Part shown: piece after piece, positions 43,225-51,954 of the stretch
Numbering within the stretch: the stretch's first letter is position 1
How the letters are laid out: each line of letters starts with the position of its first letter
Assembly: GCA_944322345.1 (NCBI GenBank)
Contig: CALUOO010000011.1
Location: 62,001-126,000 of the forward strand
Source: an uncultured Bacteroides sp.
GTDB lineage: Bacteria > Bacteroidota > Bacteroidia > Bacteroidales > Bacteroidaceae
Length of the DNA stretch: 64,000 bases
Direction of reading: 5' to 3'
Made by a program: the position numbers and the translations under genes
Notes under the pieces: model-generated
What the model was told of the DNA's origin: nothing
The model's input: only the letters and a program-made list of their open reading frames with translations
Databases searched by the model: none

Positions 43225-44098
43225 CGGGATGTTGTTTTAGATAGTTCTGTAAAAGGGAGTCGGCATTCATCTCGTCGAAACCGACGACTGATATGTCTGG
43301 CTCTGATGTACTTCGCCATGTAATCAGGTCGAGTTGTTCGGCTGATTCTTTGGGCATTTGCAAATAGTTGTATCGTCTGTTCTCGTTTTCCGGGTCGGCA
43401 GAGGAGAAGATGGCTATCTTGCGTTCCGGATCGATGATGTAAAGGTCTTTTTGTACCGTTTTCCCTAACCGGCTTCCCAACTGTAGCCGGAAATGTGTCG
43501 GGCTGATTTTCTCGGCAGACCGGATGGAGTAAGGATAAGGTCCGTCCATATCTATGTGTACATAAAGGGAGTCGTTGATGAAGGTATTGTAATAGGCACC
43601 AAGGAACTCTGCATAATATTTTCCACGATAGGAACGGAACGGCACCCATGTTGTCTTGATTTCATCGCAGTTGTGGGTGGGCAGCGGTGTTTCGAACTCT
43701 TTATGTAGGTATTCCAACCACTTATTGTAACTATCTTGATCGTATTCGTTGTAGATGAAATTACTCCACCACTGCTTCACTGTTTGCCAGTCTTTTGATT
43801 CCCTGTTTGTCTCGATATAAGCATCTGTATAGTCATAGGAAACATGATTATTAAAAGTATCCAGCTTGGCATACCGGTAGAGGAATGTTGTGTCGTTTTC
43901 CACAAACATTCCTTTCTTCTCATAGGGCAACTTTTTAGGTGTTGCTGCTGTGGTGACAGCTTGAGTAGATGCTATAACAGTATTCTTCAGGCTGTCGTTG
44001 TCTGTAGCCTGTTGTCCGGAGGAGGGCTTGGATGTACAGGAGCCTGCTCCGCATGATAGTCCCATTGCCACTATCATAAATAAGGTAATGTTTTTCAT
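43214..44098 (-). CDS. Hypothetical lipoprotein
   Basis: A 294-residue product from the ATG at 44098, which starts a good signal sequence (MKNITLFMIVAMGLSCGAG). The longer start (44125) would overlap the preceding gene. The mature part has many aromatic residues and no motif I recognise. The end overlaps the regulator gene by 11 bases, so the two are cotranslated and perhaps work together, for example with the lipoprotein as a sensor. That is speculation. Confidence 0.72.
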   Translation of the reverse strand: MKNITLFMIVAMGLSCGAGSCTSKPSSGQQATDNDSLKNTVIASTQAVTTAATPKKLPYEKKGMFVENDTTFLYRYAKLDTFNNHVSYDYTDAYIETNRESKDWQTVKQWWSNFIYNEYDQDSYNKWLEYLHKEFETPLPTHNCDEIKTTWVPFRSYRGKYYAEFLGAYYNTFINDSLYVHIDMDGPYPYSIRSAEKISPTHFRLQLGSRLGKTVQKDLYIIDPERKIAIFSSADPENENRRYNYLQMPKESAEQLDLITWRSTSEPDISVVGFDEMNADSLLQNYLKQHPDEP

Positions 44099-44111
44099 TT
44101 CAGTTATGTCT

Positions 44112-45767
44112 TTAGTTAGTTCCATAATAATTTGCTACTGCTTCCGCACACCGTTCGCCGTCGATGCCTGCCGATACGATGCCACCTGCATATCCGGCTC
44201 CTTCGCCACAAGGGAAGAGCCCGCGCAGGGTGACGTGTTGCAGCGATTCGTTGTCTCTTACGATGCGTACGGGCGATGAGGTACGTGTCTCTACTCCAAT
44301 CATCACCGCATCGTTGGTCAGGAAACCGTGACTGCTTTTTCCGAACTGCTGGAAGCCCATTGACAGCCGTCGGCTGATGAACGGAGGCATCCAGAAGTGA
44401 AGCGGTGAGGCGACCAGTCCCGGACTGTAGGACGATTCCGGCAGATCGTAACTCAACTTCCTTCGGGTGAAGTCCATCATCCGTTGAGCGGGGGCTGTCT
44501 GACGCCTGCCACCTTGCAGCCAGCATTGCCGTTCCAGTTCTTCCTGAAAGCGCATGCCCGCCAGCAGTCCGTTGTTTATCTTTTCCATCTCTTCTTTTCC
44601 GAGCGACGGATTGAGCTTGAGCAATTCCTCTTCCCAGTGTGCTACAGATTCTTCGTTCTTTATCTTTAATTCTTCATCTCCCCAGTCTTCCGGACGCACT
44701 TCGACCACCATACCGCTGTTGCTCCAACGCGAACCCCGGTTTGAAGGCGACATGCCGTTCACCACTACCTGCTCTGCACCGCTGGCGGCGGGGACAACAA
44801 ATCCGCCGGGACACATGCAAAAACTGTAGACACCTCTTCCTTCGGCTTGGGTAACAAAACTATATTCGGCTGCAGGCAGATACTTGCCACGGCCGTTACG
44901 GTTGTGATACTGTATCTGGTCTATCAGGTGGACGGGATGCTCCAAGCGCACGCCTACTGCAATTCCTTTAGACTCTATTGGAATCTGCCGGGCGGCAAGC
45001 CAGCGGTAGACATCGCGCGCCGAATGTCCGGTGGCGAGAATTACCGCACCGAGAAATATTTCGCCCGTGTGGGTACGGATACCTTTCACTTCGTTGTTCT
45101 CGATAATCAGTTCGTCCATACGTGTCTGGAAATGCACTTCACCGCCACAGCTGATAATGGTGTTGCGCATGTTCTCTATCACTCGTGGAAGTTTGTCTGT
45201 ACCGATGTGTGGATGGGCATCGACCAAGATGGAGGTAGAGGCGCCGTGCTGGCAGAAAACGTTCAGAATCTTGTCTACATTGCCTCGTTTCTTGCTGCGG
45301 GTATAAAGCTTGCCGTCCGAATAGGCGCCGGCTCCTCCTTCGCCGAAGCTGTAGTTCGATTCGGGATCGACTGTATGTTCACGGCTGATTTGTGCCAGGT
45401 CCTTTTTGCGGTCGCGCACGTTTTTGCCACGTTCCACAACGACGGGACGTAGTCCCAACTCGATGAGGCGGAGCGCTGCAAACAATCCTCCGGGACCGGC
45501 ACCCACTACGATGACCTGCGGACGTCCTTCCACATTATTATATATGGTAGGTTCGTATTCCTCTTTCGAGGGGAGTTCGTTGATGTAGGCACGTACTTTC
45601 AGGTTGACAAAAACGGTGCGCTGACGGGCGTCGATGCTTCGTTTCAGGATGCGGGTGGCGTTGATGGTCTTTGCATCCAGTCCTTTTTCCCGGACAAGGT
45701 AGGCTTTGAGCTGCTGCTCGTTGGCTGCTGTCTCGGGTAGTACTCTTATGTTGTATTCTTGTATCAT
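44112..45767 (-). CDS. FAD-dependent dehydrogenase (COG2509-like)
   Basis: A 551-residue flavoprotein with the dinucleotide motif VIVVGAGPGGLFAALRLIE, FGEGGAGAYSDGKLYTR, and the later LATGHSARDVYRWL and FPCGEGAGYAGGIVSAGIDG. These are shared by a widespread family of uncharacterised FAD dehydrogenases. The ATG at 45767 (MIQEYNIRVLP) is preferred. A longer frame starting at 45797 gains its first ten codons from the adjacent CACAGAGG repeat. It is transcribed after radA and the GxxExxY gene on the same strand. Confidence 0.85.
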   Translation of the reverse strand: MIQEYNIRVLPETAANEQQLKAYLVREKGLDAKTINATRILKRSIDARQRTVFVNLKVRAYINELPSKEEYEPTIYNNVEGRPQVIVVGAGPGGLFAALRLIELGLRPVVVERGKNVRDRKKDLAQISREHTVDPESNYSFGEGGAGAYSDGKLYTRSKKRGNVDKILNVFCQHGASTSILVDAHPHIGTDKLPRVIENMRNTIISCGGEVHFQTRMDELIIENNEVKGIRTHTGEIFLGAVILATGHSARDVYRWLAARQIPIESKGIAVGVRLEHPVHLIDQIQYHNRNGRGKYLPAAEYSFVTQAEGRGVYSFCMCPGGFVVPAASGAEQVVVNGMSPSNRGSRWSNSGMVVEVRPEDWGDEELKIKNEESVAHWEEELLKLNPSLGKEEMEKINNGLLAGMRFQEELERQCWLQGGRRQTAPAQRMMDFTRRKLSYDLPESSYSPGLVASPLHFWMPPFISRRLSMGFQQFGKSSHGFLTNDAVMIGVETRTSSPVRIVRDNESLQHVTLRGLFPCGEGAGYAGGIVSAGIDGERCAEAVANYYGTN

Positions 45768-45768
45768 A

Positions 45769-45857
45769 GTTTCACCACAGAGGACACGGAGTCCCACAGA
45801 GTTTAAAAGTTAATAATTTTGTTTTTTCACCACAGAGGACACAGAGTTTCACAGAGG
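45769..45857. repeat. CACAGAGG repeats, left side of GxxExxY cassette (two copies)
   Basis: Copy 1 (45769-45804) and copy 2 (45825-45857) both contain CACCACAGAGGACAC and continue with a GAG...CACAGAG tail. Copy 1 begins one base upstream of the FAD gene start codon. They are in opposite orientation to the copies on the other side of the GxxExxY gene. Confidence 0.88.
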
Positions 45858-45863
45858 TTTGGT

Positions 45864-46247
45864 TTATAATATATAGCGTCTGATTCCTTCTCTCAGGCTT
45901 TTAACGTTGAAGTTAATCAACAAGCCGTAACGTTTATGTGCCAGTTTCATATAAGTCAACAACTGGGCAGTGTGTATAGGAGACAGGGCTTCAACTGCCT
46001 TCAGTTCAACAATGACCATATCGTTTACCAAGATATCCAATCTGTATCCGGCATCCATCCGTATGCTTTTGTAGACAACAGGTAGGGGCTTTTGCCTTTC
46101 TACTTTCAATCCACATTCAGCCAGTTCGAAACAGAGACATTCTTCGTAAGCACTTTCCAAGAGTCCGGGACCTAAAACCGAATGTACCTCATAAGCTTTG
46201 CTTAGTATCAATCCGGTCAAATCATTTATAGTATTTGTTTTATTCAT
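45864..46247 (-). CDS. GxxExxY protein (PD-(D/E)XK-like)
   Basis: This is a 127-residue protein with the name-giving motif GLLESAY (Gly28, Glu31, Tyr34) and a nuclease-like core: an Asp in YRLDILVN (Asp71) and VELKAVE (Glu81, Lys83). The pattern matches the PD-(D/E)XK fold of restriction-type nucleases, though activity for this family is not established. The gene is bracketed by inverted CACAGAGG repeats and fills the whole space between radA and the FAD gene. It has no other partner, so the repeats are its likely substrate or the means by which it spreads. Confidence 0.9.
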   Translation of the reverse strand: MNKTNTINDLTGLILSKAYEVHSVLGPGLLESAYEECLCFELAECGLKVERQKPLPVVYKSIRMDAGYRLDILVNDMVIVELKAVEALSPIHTAQLLTYMKLAHKRYGLLINFNVKSLREGIRRYIL

Positions 46248-46260
46248 TATCTATTTTCAA

Positions 46261-46327
46261 TTGTGGAACTCTATAAGATTCTACTTCCTTATTCCTCTGT
46301 GGAACTCTGTGTCCTCTGTGGTGAAAC
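46261..46327. repeat. CACAGAGG repeats, right side of GxxExxY cassette (inverted)
   Basis: 46294-46327 is the reverse complement of the left copies (CTCTGTGTCCTCTGTGGTG). A partial copy, TTGTGGAACTCTAT, lies at 46261-46274. The full copy touches the radA stop codon (46328-46330) with no base between. Confidence 0.88.
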
Positions 46328-47695
46328 TCACCCAAACAGCACCCGGAATGCCTCTTCCACCTTTCTTACCGGCACCAGCTCTATCTTCAGTTTCTTTGTA
46401 TCGATGCCTTGCAGATTATACTTTGGCAACACGAAACGCTTAAATCCCAGTTTCTCGGCTTCGCCAATGCGTTGCTCAATACGGTTGACGGGACGTATCT
46501 CTCCCGACAGACCTATTTCTCCTGCCATGCAGACCTCCGGTTCGATGGCTGCATCCATATTGCTGGAGAGAATGGCGCTGATGACCGCCAAGTCGATGGC
46601 GGGGTCGTTCACCTTCAGCCCGCCTGCAATGTTGAGGAAAACATCTTTCTGTGCCAGTTTGAACCCTACCCGTTTTTCGAGCACGGCAAGCAGCATGTTC
46701 ATCCGTCGTATGTCGAAGCCGGTTGCCGAGCGTTGCGGGTTTCCGTAGACAGCCGAGCTGACCAGCGCCTGTGTCTCGATGAGGAACGGGCGTACCCCTT
46801 CGATAGCGGAGGCGATGGCTACACCGCTCATTCCCTCGTGGTCTTGGCTGAGCAGCAGCTCCGACGGATTGCTCACCTGCCGAAGTCCGTCCTGACGCAT
46901 CTCATAAATGCCCAGTTCGGCAGTGCTGCCAAAGCGGTTTTTGATGCTGCGCAGGATGCGGTACATATAGTGCTGGTCGCCCTCGAACTGGAGCACCGTA
47001 TCTACAATGTGTTCCAATACTTTGGGTCCGGCAATGCTTCCTTCTTTATTGATATGGCCGATGAGCAGTACCGGAGTGTGCGTCTCTTTGGCAAAACGCA
47101 GGATGGAGGCGGAACATTCGCGCACCTGCGAGATGCTGCCGGGCGACGACTCGATGCTTTCGGTCGAGATGGTCTGTATAGAGTCGATGATGACAATGTC
47201 TGGCCGGGTGTTCTTGATGTGTACATAAATCTGTTCCAACGAAGTTTCGCAGACTATGAGACAGTCGCTCGATACCTGCGACAGACGGTCGGCACGCAGT
47301 TTCAGTTGCCGTGCACTCTCTTCGCCCGATACGTAGAGAATCTTTTTTTCGGGCATGCGCAGCACGGTCTGCATCACCAGTGTCGATTTCCCGATGCCCG
47401 GTTCTCCGCCAATCAGCACCAGCGATCCCGGTACAAGTCCGCCGCCCAACACACGGTTCAGCTCGTCGTCGTGCATGTCAATGCGCGGTTCGTCGTCTGC
47501 CACTATCTCGCTCAGCAACTGAGGCTTTGGCTTTTGTGCTTCTATCCCCGATACGGGGCGTTGACGTGCAGGCTCTTTTCGTACGATTTCTTCCACATAC
47601 GTGTTCCATTCTCCACACGACGGGCATTTGCCCACCCATTTGGGAGACTCCTGTCCGCAGTTGCTGCATACATATACGGTTTTCTCTTTTGCCAT
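46328..47695 (-). CDS. radA: DNA repair protein RadA
   Basis: This is a full-length 455-residue RadA/Sms. It shows the N-terminal zinc finger CSNCGQESPKWVGKCPSCGEW in two CxxC pairs, Walker A GGEPGIGKST, the RadA-specific KNRFG motif (SIKNRFGSTAE), and a C-terminal Lon-protease-like domain. It promotes branch migration in recombination. The ATG at 47695 (MAKEKTVY) fits the family start, and the one five codons earlier is less likely. The downstream side abuts a repeat cassette. Confidence 0.95.
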   Translation of the reverse strand: MAKEKTVYVCSNCGQESPKWVGKCPSCGEWNTYVEEIVRKEPARQRPVSGIEAQKPKPQLLSEIVADDEPRIDMHDDELNRVLGGGLVPGSLVLIGGEPGIGKSTLVMQTVLRMPEKKILYVSGEESARQLKLRADRLSQVSSDCLIVCETSLEQIYVHIKNTRPDIVIIDSIQTISTESIESSPGSISQVRECSASILRFAKETHTPVLLIGHINKEGSIAGPKVLEHIVDTVLQFEGDQHYMYRILRSIKNRFGSTAELGIYEMRQDGLRQVSNPSELLLSQDHEGMSGVAIASAIEGVRPFLIETQALVSSAVYGNPQRSATGFDIRRMNMLLAVLEKRVGFKLAQKDVFLNIAGGLKVNDPAIDLAVISAILSSNMDAAIEPEVCMAGEIGLSGEIRPVNRIEQRIGEAEKLGFKRFVLPKYNLQGIDTKKLKIELVPVRKVEEAFRVLFG

Positions 47696-47794
47696 TGCTT
47701 TTTGATGCATGTTACTGGATACAAAAGTAAGGAATTATTTTCTCTGTTACTTCTTGTTAGAGGGCATTTTCTTGGGTACCCCTTGCGGCATTTG

Positions 47795-47882
47795 TTGGCA
47801 AAGGTTAGCTGACGTGTTGGGAAAGGTCACGGCTCGCGTTGGGAAAGGTTAGCTGACACGTTGGGAAAGGTTAGCTGACAAA
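47795..47882. repeat. 22-nt tandem repeat array, locus B (four units)
   Basis: Units start at 47795, 47817, 47839 and 47861, exactly 22 bases each. The consensus begins TTGGGAAAGGTTAGCTGAC and ends ACG or similar. The second unit is the most divergent. The same unit, in inverse orientation, forms locus A 35 kb away. It lies in the 382-base gap between radA and mscS, divergent genes. Confidence 0.9.
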
Positions 47883-47980
47883 CGGCAAAAACTGATAGCT
47901 GGCTAAATTTGTCAATTTGTTGATTATTAGATAGATATTTAGGTTTGGTAAAAAGAAGAAAATGGAAGACACGAAGAGAG

Positions 47981-47997
47981 TGCGAAAAGTTTTCGCA
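47981..47997. promoter_or_regulatory. 17-bp palindrome near mscS promoter
   Basis: TGCGAAAAGTTTTCGCA is a perfect inverted repeat with one central base. It covers the place where the -33 box of the mscS promoter should lie, so it may be an operator. Confidence 0.45.
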
Positions 47998-48013
47998 ATT
48001 GCCCGAAACAATG

Positions 48014-48021
48014 TAACTTTG
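48014..48021 (+). promoter_or_regulatory. -7 box for mscS
   Basis: TAACTTTG matches TAnnTTTG, 56 bases before the ATG. Confidence 0.6.
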
Positions 48022-48077
48022 TTGCTTGTTAAAGTATTTGATAAAAATAAATATTCATTTTATAAACCACATAAACT

Positions 48078-48986
48078 ATGCTGTTATTACAGGTTGCACA
48101 AGCGGCAGATTCGCTTCAGGTAGCAGGCAAGGAATTGCTGAAACAGGAATTGGCCAATGCCGACGGATTGGATAAACTGTCGATTATCACTCAGAAACTG
48201 ATAGATTTCGGAATACATGCCGGCGAACGTATTCTGATTGCCGCCATTGTCTTCATTGCCGGACGCTTCTTGATTTCGATGTTCAAGAAGTTCATCATGC
48301 GTCTGATGGAAAGGCGTAAAGTGGATGTCAGCATCAAGACATTCATAAGAAGTCTGGTCAATATTCTGTTGAATATATTATTGGTTGTTTCTGTTGTCGG
48401 AGCTTTGGGAGTGGAGACAACTTCGTTTGCCGCTTTGCTGGCATCGGCCGGTGTTGCCATCGGTATGGCGCTTTCCGGTAATCTTCAGAACTTTGCAGGC
48501 GGACTGGTCATTCTGTTGTTCAAGCCCTATAAGGTAGGCGATTGGATAGAATGTCCGGGACAGAATGTGGCAGGTACGGTGAAGGAAATCCAGATATTCC
48601 ATACCATTCTGACTACGGCAGACAACAAGATGATTTATGTGCCGAATGCTTCCATGAGCAGTGGGGTGGTTACCAATTACAGTGCTCAGGTCAGCCGTCG
48701 TGTAGAATGGATTGTCGGGATTGACTACGGAGAGGACTTTGCAAAGGTAGAACGCATCGTAAATGAAATACTGGCAGCCGATAGCCGCATATTGAAAGAC
48801 CCGGCTCCTTTTGTTGCCCTTCATGCTTTGGATGCAAGCAGTGTCAATGTAGTAGCCCGAGTATGGGTACCTACCAAAGACTACTGGGATGTTTATTTTG
48901 ATATCAATAAGGCTATTTATCAAACATTCAACGAGAAAGGCATCAATTTCCCATTCCCGCAACTTACCGTACATCAGGGAAACTGA
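48078..48986 (+). CDS. mscS: MscS-type mechanosensitive channel
   Basis: A 302-residue protein with three N-terminal helices and the pore-lining TM3 region FAALLASAGVAIGMALSGNL, rich in Gly and Ala, followed by the MscS beta domain (PYKVGDWIE, VPNASMSSGVVTNYS) and C-terminal alpha/beta domain. It should release solutes on osmotic downshock. A 30-40 residue extension precedes the first helix. It is a single-gene unit. Confidence 0.92.
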   Translation: MLLLQVAQAADSLQVAGKELLKQELANADGLDKLSIITQKLIDFGIHAGERILIAAIVFIAGRFLISMFKKFIMRLMERRKVDVSIKTFIRSLVNILLNILLVVSVVGALGVETTSFAALLASAGVAIGMALSGNLQNFAGGLVILLFKPYKVGDWIECPGQNVAGTVKEIQIFHTILTTADNKMIYVPNASMSSGVVTNYSAQVSRRVEWIVGIDYGEDFAKVERIVNEILAADSRILKDPAPFVALHALDASSVNVVARVWVPTKDYWDVYFDINKAIYQTFNEKGINFPFPQLTVHQGN

Positions 48987-49075
48987 CAGTATCTTTGGCT
49001 TTGACATTTTTCTCCGGAGTCTGGCAAGTAGTGAAAAAAAACGTTTATTCTTACCCGACTCTATGGTGAAATGAT

Positions 49076-49083
49076 TATTTTTG
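49076..49083 (+). promoter_or_regulatory. -7 box for coiled-coil protein gene
   Basis: TATTTTTG matches TAnnTTTG, 28 bases before the ATG. Confidence 0.55.
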
Positions 49084-49111
49084 CGCCATTATTAAAATTA
49101 CGTATAGAACA

Positions 49112-49984
49112 ATGGACAAAAAAAATCTGCTTATTGCTGCTGTATCTGTTTTGGTTATTGCAATGATCGGCATCACTTTTCTATTAGTGCGCGAGAAAAA
49201 AGCCAATCGTGAGCTGGTAGAAGAGTTCAATCTGGACAAAGAGGATATGGAGAACGAATATACCCGCTTTGTACAGCAATATGATGAGCTGAAGATGGTT
49301 GTAACCAACGACTCATTGGCACAGCAGTTGGAACAGGAGCAGCTGAAGACACAGCGTTTGCTGGAAGAACTTCGTACCGTGAAAAGCACTAATGCCACGG
49401 AAATACGCCGCTTGAAGAAAGAGCTGGCTACTTTGCGTGCAGTGATGAGAACTTATCTGGCTCAGATTGATTCGCTGAACAAGCTGACTACTCAGCAACA
49501 GCAGGTAATCACCGAGGTAACCCGAAAATATAACAGAGCTTCGCAGCAAATCAATACACTCTCTGAAGAAAAAGAAAGCCTGAACAAGAAGGTGACACTG
49601 GCAGCACAGCTTGATGCAACAAACATTCGTATAGAACCCCGGAATAAACGCGGTAAGGAAACGAACAAAGTGAAGAGCATCGTGAAACTGGCAATCAGCT
49701 TCTCCATCTCGAAGAACATTACGGCTGAGAATGGCGAGCGTACGCTGTATCTGCGTATCACCAAACCAGACAACAGTGTGCTGACTAAGAGCGAGGCGAA
49801 TACATTCCCTTATGAGAATCGTACGCTGACTTATTCAATTAAGAAATACATCGATTACAACGGTGAAGAACAAAAAGTAGAAGTGTTCTGGAATGTGGAG
49901 GAATTCCTGTATGCCGGAAATTATCGGGTAGATATCTTTGAAGGTGGAAACCTGATTGGTTCGCAGAGCTTCACTTTGAAGTAA
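49112..49984 (+). CDS. Membrane-anchored coiled-coil protein, function unknown
   Basis: The 290-residue product has one N-terminal membrane helix (LLIAAVSVLVIAMIGITFLLV), then a coiled coil of about 130 residues rich in Glu, Lys, Leu and Gln, then a beta-rich C-terminal domain ending IGSQSFTLK. I do not recognise the family. A role in envelope structure would fit the layout, but nothing in the neighbourhood confirms it. It is a single gene with its own promoter box and terminator. Confidence 0.78.
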   Translation: MDKKNLLIAAVSVLVIAMIGITFLLVREKKANRELVEEFNLDKEDMENEYTRFVQQYDELKMVVTNDSLAQQLEQEQLKTQRLLEELRTVKSTNATEIRRLKKELATLRAVMRTYLAQIDSLNKLTTQQQQVITEVTRKYNRASQQINTLSEEKESLNKKVTLAAQLDATNIRIEPRNKRGKETNKVKSIVKLAISFSISKNITAENGERTLYLRITKPDNSVLTKSEANTFPYENRTLTYSIKKYIDYNGEEQKVEVFWNVEEFLYAGNYRVDIFEGGNLIGSQSFTLK

Positions 49985-50016
49985 GGCAGTTGTAGAAAAG
50001 AACAGATGAATATATT

Positions 50017-50053
50017 AAAGACGGCGTTTGATAGGAATATCAAAACGCCGTCT
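50017..50053. terminator. Bidirectional terminator before nadK
   Basis: AAGACGGCGTTTGATA pairs with TATCAAAACGCCGTCTT (one bulge), with flanking A/T tracts. It separates convergent genes. Confidence 0.85.
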
Positions 50054-50060
50054 TCTCTTT

Positions 50061-50939
50061 TTATTGATTTGTTCTGCCATCGGCACCCCACATCATTTTG
50101 CTGCGCAATGTCTCAAAAAAGATATGGTTGAATCGTTTTACTACTTTAATGTTGTAGTCGGCTTTCCGAATTGTGAGCTGGGTGTTCTCCTGACAACTTT
50201 CGCTTCTTCCGTCAATGGCTACCAGAAAACTGTGACTCCGGCTTTCCACATCCAAGGTTATCTCCCAATCGTCGCGGATTACGATGGGACGTACGTTTAA
50301 ACTGTGTGGAGCTACAGGAGTAATAGCTATTGTGTTGGAATGTGGAACAATGATAGGACCTCCCACACTTAATGAATAGGCAGTGGAGCCGGTTGGAGTC
50401 GCTATTACCAGGCCGTCGGCCTGATAAGTATTCAGGTAAGCACCGTTGATGGCTGTATGAATGCTGATCATCGAGGAACTGTCGCGCTTGAGCACTGCTA
50501 TCTCGTTGAGAGCATAAGGAGATGCTTGTAACTGCTTGCCTCGGCACAGCAATTGCAAGACACTGCGTTCTTCCACACTGTATCTGCCTGAATAAATTTC
50601 ATCGAATGTCTCTTCTATTTCTTGGGGAGAAATGTCGGCAAGAAATCCTAACCGTCCTGTGTTGATGCCAAGGATTGGAATTCCTTTTCTGCCCACCCGG
50701 CTGGCTGCTTTCAGAAAGGTTCCGTCTCCTCCGATGCTTATTACCATGTCTGCAGAAAAGTCGTCTCCGTCAAACAGATGGTCGGTATGTATATTCATAT
50801 GCAGATCGGAAGTCAGGAACTGATAAAATTCTCTGCAGATGCAGACTTCTGCTCCCTTCTTCTCTAATAATTGCAAAAGGGCAGATGCATGAGACGATTT
50901 TTTGGCCTGATACGTATTTCCGAAAATGGCAAATTTCAT
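50061..50939 (-). CDS. nadK: NAD kinase
   Basis: A 292-residue enzyme that phosphorylates NAD to NADP. It contains the [10 protein letters not shown] motif and the following [10 protein letters not shown], plus the downstream [16 protein letters not shown] conserved loop. Length and motifs are normal. It lies divergent from pdxJ with 300 bases between, a region with the pdxJ promoter and no other gene. Confidence 0.95.
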   Translation of the reverse strand: MKFAIFGNTYQAKKSSHASALLQLLEKKGAEVCICREFYQFLTSDLHMNIHTDHLFDGDDFSADMVISIGGDGTFLKAASRVGRKGIPILGINTGRLGFLADISPQEIEETFDEIYSGRYSVEERSVLQLLCRGKQLQASPYALNEIAVLKRDSSSMISIHTAINGAYLNTYQADGLVIATPTGSTAYSLSVGGPIIVPHSNTIAITPVAPHSLNVRPIVIRDDWEITLDVESRSHSFLVAIDGRSESCQENTQLTIRKADYNIKVVKRFNHIFFETLRSKMMWGADGRTNQ

Positions 50940-51211
50940 ATTCTGTGTTTTTTAATGATTCTGCAAATTTGGCGTTTTTTCTTGGATTTCGTGGAAACAG
51001 TTGGCATTTTCTTACTTACAGCCGTCTGATTAATGAATAATTTGAGGATTTCTTCTTTACCGCTTTCCAAACGTTTTATCGCCGTGTAACAATAAAATGG
51101 GGAATAAAAATTCTGAAAAGGCGATGTATTCGCAATTAGTGGCCTATTAAAATAAATAAAAAATAATCAAGAATGACTTTCCTAATATTAGGGGACTAAT
51201 AATAATATTTG

Positions 51212-51219
51212 TATTTTTG
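51212..51219 (+). promoter_or_regulatory. -7 box for pdxJ
   Basis: TATTTTTG matches TAnnTTTG. It overlaps the start of a longer pdxJ frame (51217), which therefore cannot be translated from there, so the ATG at 51241 is correct. Confidence 0.65.
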
Positions 51220-51240
51220 CGGAAAATATTACGTGGAACT

Positions 51241-51954
51241 ATGACAAAATTGAGCGTAAACATCAATAAAGTGGCTACATTGAGAAATGCGCGTGGAGGG
51301 GATGTCCCTAATGTGGTGAAGGTAGCGCTAGATTGTGAAGCTTTTGGTGCAGATGGGATAACCGTACATCCTCGTCCAGACGAACGTCATATCCGGAGGA
51401 AAGATGTATATGATTTACGTCCCTTGTTGCGGACTGAGTTTAATATTGAAGGATATCCTTCACCCGAATTTATAGATTTAGTATTAAAAGTAAAACCTCA
51501 TCAGGTTACTTTGGTTCCGGATGCTCCTTCACAGATTACTTCCAATTCCGGTTGGGATACGAAGGCAAATCTGACGTTTTTGACCGAAGTTCTTGATGAA
51601 TTTAATAGCGCAGGCATTCGTACGTCTGTATTTGTTGCGGCAGATTCGGAAATGGTAGAATTTGCGGCAAAAGCGGGAGCAGACCGTGTGGAACTTTATA
51701 CAGAACCGTATGCTTCCCTTTATCCGAAAGATCAGGAAAAGGCTGTTGCACCTTTCGTTGAGGCTGCTCAGACTGCCCGTAAATTAGGGTTGGGGTTGAA
51801 TGCCGGACACGATTTGAGTCTTGTGAATTTACATTATTTTTATACAAACATTCCGTGGTTGGACGAAGTTTCCATAGGACATGCGTTAATCAGTGATGCG
51901 CTGTATTTGGGATTGGAACGTACCATTCAGGAATATAAAAATTGTCTACGCTAA
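51241..51954 (+). CDS. pdxJ: Pyridoxine 5'-phosphate synthase
   Basis: A 237-residue TIM-barrel enzyme that forms pyridoxine 5'-phosphate from 1-deoxyxylulose 5-phosphate and 3-amino-2-oxopropyl phosphate. Family motifs: [33 protein letters not shown] (His/Arg catalytic region), [13 protein letters not shown] and [15 protein letters not shown]. It overlaps the start of exbB by one base (TAATG). It is the first gene of a transcript that continues into the TonB energising genes. Confidence 0.95.
   Translation: MTKLSVNINKVATLRNARGGDVPNVVKVALDCEAFGADGITVHPRPDERHIRRKDVYDLRPLLRTEFNIEGYPSPEFIDLVLKVKPHQVTLVPDAPSQITSNSGWDTKANLTFLTEVLDEFNSAGIRTSVFVAADSEMVEFAAKAGADRVELYTEPYASLYPKDQEKAVAPFVEAAQTARKLGLGLNAGHDLSLVNLHYFYTNIPWLDEVSIGHALISDALYLGLERTIQEYKNCLR

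Noticed and set aside
45768-45797. Longer start for the FAD dehydrogenase
   Set aside because: The extra ten codons are encoded by the intergenic repeat and are not part of the protein family.
46409-47812. Long plus-strand open frame opposite radA
   Set aside because: RadA motifs are complete on the minus strand, and the opposite frame has no recognisable content.
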